From Escallonia rubra (lineage: Eukaryota > Streptophyta > Magnoliopsida > Escalloniales > Escalloniaceae), in NCBI GenBank assembly GCA_033065855.1, contig JAVXUO010002971.1, positions 1 to 64,000 on the forward strand: a stretch of 64,000 bases of DNA, read 5' to 3'. Position 1 is the stretch's first letter, and every line of letters begins with the position of its first letter. A program made the position numbers and the translations under genes. The notes below the pieces were generated by a model. The model was not told the origin of the DNA, ran no database searches, and saw only the letters and a program-made list of their open reading frames with translations. Shown here piece after piece: positions 56,516 to 64,000 of the stretch.

Positions 56516-57467
56516 ATATATGTAGGGTAAATTGCGTAAAACTCCCTTGTGGTTTGAGGTCGTTGCAAAAAAACTCTTGTAATTAGAAAAGCTGCAAAAG
56601 AACACCTGTGATCGGAAAAAGTGTTACATTCGACGGTTTCTGTAACGATTTAAAAAAATTGTCTAAAATACTCCTGTTTCAGTGCAGAGGGGCAACACCA
56701 CCAGACTAGCCAGACCCGCTGCACCTCCAGCCCTTTCATCGTCAGGGCCTTCTCTCTCGTCACAACTGCCCAGCCATGCCCGTCACCGCTACAGGTCCAA
56801 GCCTCTGTCTCTAATCCCACGGCTTGAAACATCCTTGTCCCATATTTTCTGAGTTTTACCCCAGTAATGTGATTGGATTTACCCAAATCGCACTATCTCA
56901 AATCTAGGGTTTCAATCGCAATGTGCGATTGAAACCCTAGATTTGAGATAGTACGATTAGGGTTGCGATTGGGTGGGGGCTAATGCCTTGTTACGAAGGG
57001 GTACTGTGTCCGAAAGAAGGGCGACAACGGGATTGGGCGGTGTCCCTTGTCTCGTCGTGGCAGCAGGTGGGACTGTGTGGTTATGGCAGCCGCAGCAAGC
57101 GACGGCGGGATTAGGTGCAGCATGCGGTGAAGATTATGGGTGGGCAGGTGGCAGACATGGGTGGTGGAGGTGGATGCGGCCGGATCGGTGAGTGTGGCGA
57201 CTAGGGTTTGGCTTGGTTGGATTAGGAAAGAAATTTGGGAGAGAGAAAGAAACTTAGGGCATTTTAGTCATTTTCTTACATTGGCTTTTTGTGAAACGCA
57301 CTTATGAGGAGCGTGAGCATCACATGGCGCTAATGTGGACGGTTTTTATAACGGTTGCAACATAATTAGCACCTTGGGTGTTCTTTTGCAACTTTTCTAA
57401 CTACAAGGATTTTTTTGCAACGACCCCAAACCACAAGGGTAATTTGTGCAATTATCCCATATATGTA
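56516..57467. mobile_element. MULE-3 with perfect 9-bp target duplication
   Basis: The element spans 56525-57458, flanked by ATATATGTA at 56516-56524 and 57459-57467. Terminal inverted repeats of about 85 bp share CCCTTGTGGTTTG, GTCGTTGCAAAAAAA and AAAAGNTGCAAAAGAACACC. The core is GC-rich (56690-57240) and includes a 35-bp hairpin at 56886-56958. No domain is recognised in its frames, so I name no captured gene. Confidence 0.92.
56886..56958. repeat. 35-bp inverted repeat (hairpin) in MULE-3
   Basis: The left arm 56886-56920 and right arm 56924-56958 match at 34 of 35 positions around the 3-bp loop ATG. The arms include CAAATCTAGGGTTTCAATCG. Followed by a short GATTAGGGTTGCGATT echo. Confidence 0.95.
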
Positions 57468-57489
57468 TATATATATATATATATGTGTG

Positions 57490-57574
<85 letters not shown>

Positions 57575-57576
57575 TA
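57468..57576. repeat. (TA)n(TG)n compound microsatellite
   Basis: Runs of TA, then about ten TG units, then TA again, between MULE-3 and Helitron C. Confidence 0.95.
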
Positions 57577-60500
57577 TAAATATATAATAGACGAAACGTT
57601 GTGCGTTGTGGGGGTGACATATATATATATATAATAGACGAAACTTTTTATAGAGTTATTTTTCTTTTTTATCCCTTTTAATTTTGCGACACGTCATCGC
57701 ATTTTATTTATATGACACATCATCATATTTTTTTTGATATCGCATTCATTTTTTACTTCTACTTATTAGAGAGATATATACACCATGACTCTTTATTTTG
57801 ATATCACATTCCTTTTTCACTTCTACTTATTAGAGACACGCATGTACTATGACTCTTTACTATAATTTATTATTAAAAAATTCACAGGTATTATTGACAT
57901 AATTTTACTAAACTTTATAAGAGTAGAAAACTAATTATGCACCTTATAAAACTCTACCTATTCAATATACTTACATAGAAGAACTTAATTTTCACTACTA
58001 ACACTTCAAAAATACTTTAAAAATCTCTACATATTAAAGTTACACATGCATCATGACTCTTTACTATAACTTATTATACAAAATTCACAGATATTATTGA
58101 CATAATTTTGCTAAACTTTATAAGAGTAGAAAACTAATTATGCACCTTATAAAACTCTACATATTCAATATACTTACATAGAAGATCTTAATTTTCACTA
58201 CTAACACTTCAAAAATACTTTAAAAATCTCTACATATTAAAGTTACACATGCATCATGACTCTTTACTATAACTTATTATACAAAAGTCACAGATATTAT
58301 TGACATAATTTTACTAAACTTTATAAGAGTAAAAAACTAATTATGCACCATCTAAAACTCTACATATTCAATATATTTATATATAAGGTCTTAATTTTCA
58401 CTACTAACACCTCAAAAATACATTAAAAATCTTTGTTTAATTATGCGACACGTCATCATCATTGTTTTGGTTTTTTATTTCTTTTTTTTTCTACCTCTAC
58501 TTATTAAGTCTGATCACATTTATTATGACTCTATTATAACTTATTATTGAAAAATTCGGAGGTATTATAACTATAAATTTAGTTGACTAAGGTCAACTAA
58601 GAGTAGAAAATCAATCTTACACATTCTAAAACTCTACCTAATCAATGTATCAACATATTAGAACTTAATTTTGACTATTAACATTTCAAAAATACTTTAA
58701 ATAATAAAATAAACACTCAAACATAAAGAAAACACAAATTACACGTCATCATGTTTGTTTGGTGTTCTATTCCTCATTTACCTCTACTTATTAAAGTCAC
58801 ACATGTATCATGACTCTTTAGTATAACTTATTATTAAAAATTCGGAGGTATTATTACCATAAATTTAATAGTCCTTATAAGAGTAAAAAATCTCTTCTAC
58901 ACCTTCTAAAACTCTACCTAATCATTGTATCAACATATTAGGACTTGATTTTGACTATTAAGACCTCAAAAATACTATTTATAACACTATAAACACTCAA
59001 ATATAAAGAAAACATATATTACAAGTCATCATGTTTGTTTTGGTGTTTCATTCCTCTTCTACCTCTACTTATTATAGTCACACATACATCATGACTATTT
59101 ATTGTAACTTATTATTGAAAAATTCGGTGGAAGTATAATTATCATGAATTTAATTGACCTCATAAGAGTAAAAAATCAATTTTATACCTTCTAAAAATCT
59201 ACATAGTATATGTATCAACATTTTGGAACTTGATTTTGACTATTAGCACCTCAAAAATATTTTAAATAATAACATAAACACTCAAACATATAGAAAACAT
59301 AAGTCACTTATGAAAAAAAATTGCAGGTCACAAATTAAAAGCTTTCTTTTCTATATACAGAGAACAACATGTATAAAAAATATGAGTTAAAATTACCAAT
59401 ATGAGATTTTACTTCATCAGTTAATTCTAATTATATCACATTGAACTTTAAAACACATAAGCTTTTCTAAGTGTTCTTTTTCTTATTTACCCCTCTTATG
59501 CATCACATCATCTATTTGTTTTAATGTCCTTTTCCTTTTTTTACACAACTTATTAACTCTTTACAAAAATTTATTATTAAAATATTTGTAAATATTAATG
59601 CCAGAATTGTTGTGAACCTTTTAAAACTAGAAAATTAATTCTAAAATTTTAATTATATAATATTGAACCTTTCAAATACATTAGCTTTTTTAGTTTTTTG
59701 TTTTTCTTTTTACCCCTCTTAATTATTCAACATGTCATCCTTTTTGTTTTGGTCATTTTTTTTTCATCCCAACTTATTAACTACGCATTATAATTTATTG
59801 TTAAAAAATTTATGGATATTATCGGCCCAATTTTCGTAAACCTTTTAAAACTAGGAAACTAACTCTAAAGTTTTTAAAACACTACTTAATGAATACACTT
59901 ACATATTATGCCTTAATTTTGACTGTTAATACCTTAAGTGCACTTTAAAATAACAAAGTAGAATCTCACAAATATAAAGTACGAAGAACATGTATCAAAA
60001 ATAAAGATTAATACTTAATATCTTTTAATATAAGCAATATTCGAAACGAATATGACTTCATTTTTAGATATATTTTTGAAATGCCAAAATAGTAGTTTAC
60101 TTCACAAATTAATTTTAATATAATAACTCAAAGTCTAAAGTAAAAATCATGTACTCTTTTGAATGCCCAAAACAAAGAATCAATTATAACGCATTTTTAA
60201 ATTGATTACTTTAGAAAAATCTTCAAAAACAGATCAAAACGGTACAACCAAAAATTGTTGAATATGATCTTGAAGTGAAACAATTAAACACAGGGATTAT
60301 CAGCGTAATGATACTCTATTTTTTTATAGGGTTAATTCGGTATTTTAAAATGATAGTTATCTAAGAAAGTTTTTGCCGCTACCCAGGTCATAGGAAAATG
60401 CCTACAACCTCCCATACAATGAAACTGAATGGTTGTTGTTTACTTTTAGTGAAACTTATTTAGTGACTTTAAAAAAGGACGTTTAAAAATTGTCAATTAT

Positions 60501-61930
60501 GGTGTAAAAAAAATGGCATTAAGCATATATATATCGATCATTAACTATTTTGTATAGAGGGTTGTAGGAATTTTCATGGGCGGTAGATAAAAATAATTCA
60601 CTATCTGAAATGAATTAAACTTACTTCACGTGCTTCCATTTCAATTCCAATATCTATTTTTAGTTGCTTATTTATGTCTACACAGTAAATTTTTTAAGTT
60701 TTTCTTTTCCAATACAAATGACTGGGACTGATTTTTAATTTATTATGTTTTAATTCATGTGTATATATAGGGTAATCTACAAAAAATAATGTTAAATATA
60801 TGATATTCTAACTTCACAAACTTCTATAATCACATTAATATACTTTAAGCTTAGAACTTAATGAACAATCTACAAATCAAAGATGAAGTATAAGAATTTT
60901 ATAACCTTACGCAATTACATCCCTATTTATCACAGTGTAGAAAAATGGACAATTATTCACCGCTATATATAATTCTTTAGCCTGAAACATAAAAAAAGGT
61001 TTTGTAAAATGATATGACATTTTTATGATCATTCAGACAATAATTAAATGTACAATGCGCACATATTTTTAAATTAATTGTCTTAGAAAATATTCAAAAT
61101 TAAATAGATGATCGAAAAAGCATCAAACATGACCACGAAGTAAAGCAATTAGAATGCAGATATTGCCACTATAACACTATAGTTTCTCTTTTCAGGTTTA
61201 TTTCAACATTTTAAAAAGTTGGTTGTCTGAAAGGAAGTAAAATAGTTCCACTTACTTCCATTTTTGCTCTAAGGTTTTCATGGTATGTTTGTAAGTGCTA
61301 TTCAGTCTAGACGATAATTTCTTTTATAAACTTTTAACTTTCATTGTAGAGGACTATAGTACATGTCTAATTTAATATGTGATAAGGAGTTCTATCAGAG
61401 GTACTTATAAAATAAAATTGTTGATCAATAACGCGCCACATATAGTGAAAAACTAAAAAAATGTCTCACGTTTATATGGATATGCTAAGCAAAATGAATA
61501 GAGTAAATATAATTTTGTGTATAAATTCTTGAAATTTAAATTTTTCGTACAAAAAAAAAATTAATACCTAAAATACTAAAGAACAAAGTAACATTCTAAT
61601 TTGATATGAAATAATTGATTACTCATTGTATGCTTCACTTTTTGAATACTTTATTTTTAACTTCTGACTCTTACTAATTTTTAAGCACTATAACATGCTT
61701 CATTATTATGAAACAATTCGGGATTATGCTTTCATTGATTTTCTCTTGAATATGATACTGCTTATATGTGAAATGCACTTCAAATGTATACAAATAAATC
61801 GTAATTTTCAAAATCATCGACATGATGCTTAAATACCCAACCTTAACTCTATCAAAATATGGTAAAACTCAAACATACTCATAGCATTTAAATAGAACTC
61901 ACCCGGGCCTTGCCCGGGTTACTGGAGTAG
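57577..61930. mobile_element. Helitron-like element C
   Basis: The 5' region TATAAATATATAATAGACGA (57575-57594) is inside the TA run, so the exact start is uncertain. The 3' end has a full hairpin CCCGGGC-CTT-GCCCGGG (61902-61918), then TTACTGGAGTAG (61919-61930) before T; GTAG stands where CTAG is expected. It is collinear with element A from about 40870 to 44660 and shares A's tail from about 45700 to 46233. Coding capacity is absent. It carries the 200-bp repeats at 57800-58440. Confidence 0.7.
57800..58440. repeat. ~205-bp tandem repeats inside Helitron C
   Basis: CATGACTCTTTACTATAAYT occurs at about 57847, 58053 and 58256. The units at 58030 and 58235 are nearly identical over 200 bp, more alike than the units in element A. 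Confidence 0.88.
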
Positions 61931-64000
61931 TATAACATAATAGACGAAGCGTTGTGCATTATGGAGGCGACACGTAAGCCTTTTTTTGCGTTCTTTTTCC
62001 TTTTTACCGCTTCTAATTTTGCGATACTTTGTCCCATTTTACTTACGCGACACGATGTTATGTTAATTTTAGTATCACATTTATTTTTTACCTGTACTTA
62101 TTAAAGTCACATATGCATCATGACTCTTTACTATGATGAATTATTAAAAAATTAGTAACTATTGTTGCCATAATTTTAGTTTACCTTATATGAGAAAAAA
62201 CTAATTCTATACCTTCTAGGTCTTTAAACCATCATAATAGTGTTTTGGTATGCTCCTTAAACTTATTCTTAGGTCCTATAAGGTGTTTTGGTAATTGGCC
62301 ACAGAATAAGGAGTATCCTATGAACATATTTAAGGAGTATCCTATGAACAGATTTTGGTAATTTGCCACCCGATCTGGGTTATTTTTGGTTTAAGCAACT
62401 AAAAGGTGTAGCTTTGTTAAGTGTTACCCTGAACTGTCTCTGTGACTTTGCAGTTATTCATGTTCAAAATCATTTACATTGATAGTGTTCTCATTGTTAA
62501 CTGTTTTTAAGAAATGAACTTAATCTCTTCCTCACATTATAATTTTATCTAATCCATGAATCGTGTTTCACCCATTTCTGATTGAGCGACTTCACTGAGC
62601 TTTCAAAAGCTCACCTTTTTTTGGTTCCCTTCTGCAGGTAATAATCACCAGTAGTTTACTTGGGAGAATTAGAGCTACGATTTGGAGTGAATGTAGTTTC
62701 TATCATTTTGTTACTTAAGCCTCTGTGAGGGAAAACAATTTGAAATTCTTTGTTTCGTATACTTTAATCGTTAGATTGTTAATATGGTAATTGTAGAAGC
62801 TCTGGCATACATTGATTTTATTTTAAGGGATAGAGATTATCTATTCCACTAAGAGATCAATCGATCGATTGAGTAATGCTTCGAAAATTTCGAGGTGCTA
62901 GAAAAACTCTACCTAATTAATGTCTCAACATATTAGGACTTAATTTCAACTATTATCACCTTAAAAATAGTTTAAGATAACCAGATATACATACAAAATA
63001 TAAAAAAAATGTTAAATATTTTTAAAAATAAAGTCAACTCACTTTGTAAATTATTCTCAAAAGATCTTAATTCGTGAATTATTTATCTTTGATTTCACAC
63101 ATGATTTTGGTATTTTACATTTGTGATTTTTTAAAAAAAAAAGTACTTTTAAGGTTTTAGTAGTGAAAATCAAGACCTGATATGTTAGTATATTGAATTG
63201 GTAGAATTTTAGAAGGTGAATAATTGGTTTTTATTCTTCTAAAGCTTGGTAAAATTATGCCAATTATACCTGCAAACGTTTTAATAATAAATCAAAGTAA
63301 AGAATCATGATACATGCAGAATTTTGATTAATATGAACAAAAAGAGAAAAGGACTCAAAAACAAACATGATGATGTGTCGTATTGACCTCAAATTCTATA
63401 TTGGGAATCATATATACCAAATTATGTATGAAATCAAGGATAACTAATTCACGGATTAAGATCTTTCAGAAATAATTTACAAAATGATATGACTTAATTT
63501 TCAAAAATATTTTACGTATTTTTTAGTGTTTATTTTGTTGAGTTAAAGTACTTTTGAGTTGTTAATATTTAAAATTAAGTCGTAAAATATTGATTCATTG
63601 TTTAGGTAGAGTTTTAGAAGGTGTAGAATTGGCTTTCTACTCATATAAGAAACTAAAATTATGACAAGAATAGCTACATGTGCATGTGTAATTTTAATAA
63701 ATATGGACAAAAAGAGAAAAGGACTCGAAAACAAACATGATGATGTGTTGCAAAATTAACCTGAAATTTTAAATTGGGAATCATATACACCAATACATGC
63801 AAACAAAAAAAAAGAAAAAGAAAAAAGAAAACAAGAATCAAGGTGAATATGACTTATAATAAAGATCTTTATTTTCTATTTACGAAAAATAATGTACAAA
63901 GTGAATATGACTTATTTTTTTAAAAATATTTTAAAATACCACCACGACAATTTACTTAAACAATTAATTTTAATTTTGTGACCTCAACTTCTAATTGGTA
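61931..64000. mobile_element. Helitron-like element D (5' part) and rearranged repeats
   Basis: ATAATAGACGAAGCGTTGTG (61938-61957) starts within a few bases of the 3' end of C, repeating the A/B arrangement. Homology to A continues to about 62220, then breaks. 62220-62880 is unrelated, with no recognised gene. 62890-63000 is again element-like. 63100-63800 contains the 200-bp repeat unit in inverted orientation, twice (63130-63320 and 63545-63730). The window ends inside this block. Confidence 0.6.

Noticed and set aside
57366..57634. Tyr/Ile and Thr/His-rich frames
   Set aside because: Translations of the TA/TG microsatellite.

Overview
This window is nuclear DNA of a flowering plant, probably a eudicot. 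It carries one split, spliceosomal-type gene for a plastid diterpene synthase (ent-kaurene synthase-like, KSL, minus strand, 32870-39572). Almost everything else is plant transposable elements: CACTA (En/Spm), Ty1/copia, Ty3/gypsy, LINE, Helitron-like, Mutator-like (MULE) and small hAT-like elements. There is no bacterial-style operon, CRISPR array or recognisable tRNA/rRNA gene. The species cannot be named from the sequence.

Layout. 1-8712 is the right-hand part of a CACTA element (CACTA-1) with a decayed TNP2 transposase gene, tandem repeats, and a captured beta-expansin gene fragment. It ends inside the tail of another CACTA family (8713-9012). After 1.5 kb of gene-poor DNA lies a complete nest. 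A copia retrotransposon (10553-29248, 5-bp target duplication ATAAC) is split by a 13.7-kb CACTA element (CACTA-2, 11914-25573). CACTA-2 is itself split by a 2,280-bp gypsy-type solo LTR (15001-17280, target duplication CTATC). A LINE 3' remnant follows (about 29330-30650).

31382-39572 is the host locus. The KSL gene has 13 visible exons whose splice sites and phases all agree, with DDxxD and NSE/DTE-type metal-binding motifs. The first exon (start codon and transit peptide) was not found. Just downstream of the gene a Helitron-like tail (31500-32800) lies between the gene and a 118-bp, 97% identical copy of the gene's own 3' end.

40836-64000 is AT-rich and built mainly from Helitron-like elements joined head to tail. 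They carry internal repeats of about 200 bp and are interrupted by three MULEs (48568-49901, 54988-56040, 56525-57458). The first MULE carries a trihelix transcription factor fragment. The second carries what looks like the membrane-anchor region of a glycosyltransferase. The third has a perfect 9-bp target duplication and a 35-bp hairpin.

Functionally only the KSL gene looks like an active host gene. The TE genes are mostly broken. The best-preserved TE coding unit is the Transposase_24/TNPA-like gene of CACTA-2 (12457-14103). The most interesting pattern is repeated capture of host gene pieces by three different TE classes in one 64-kb stretch.
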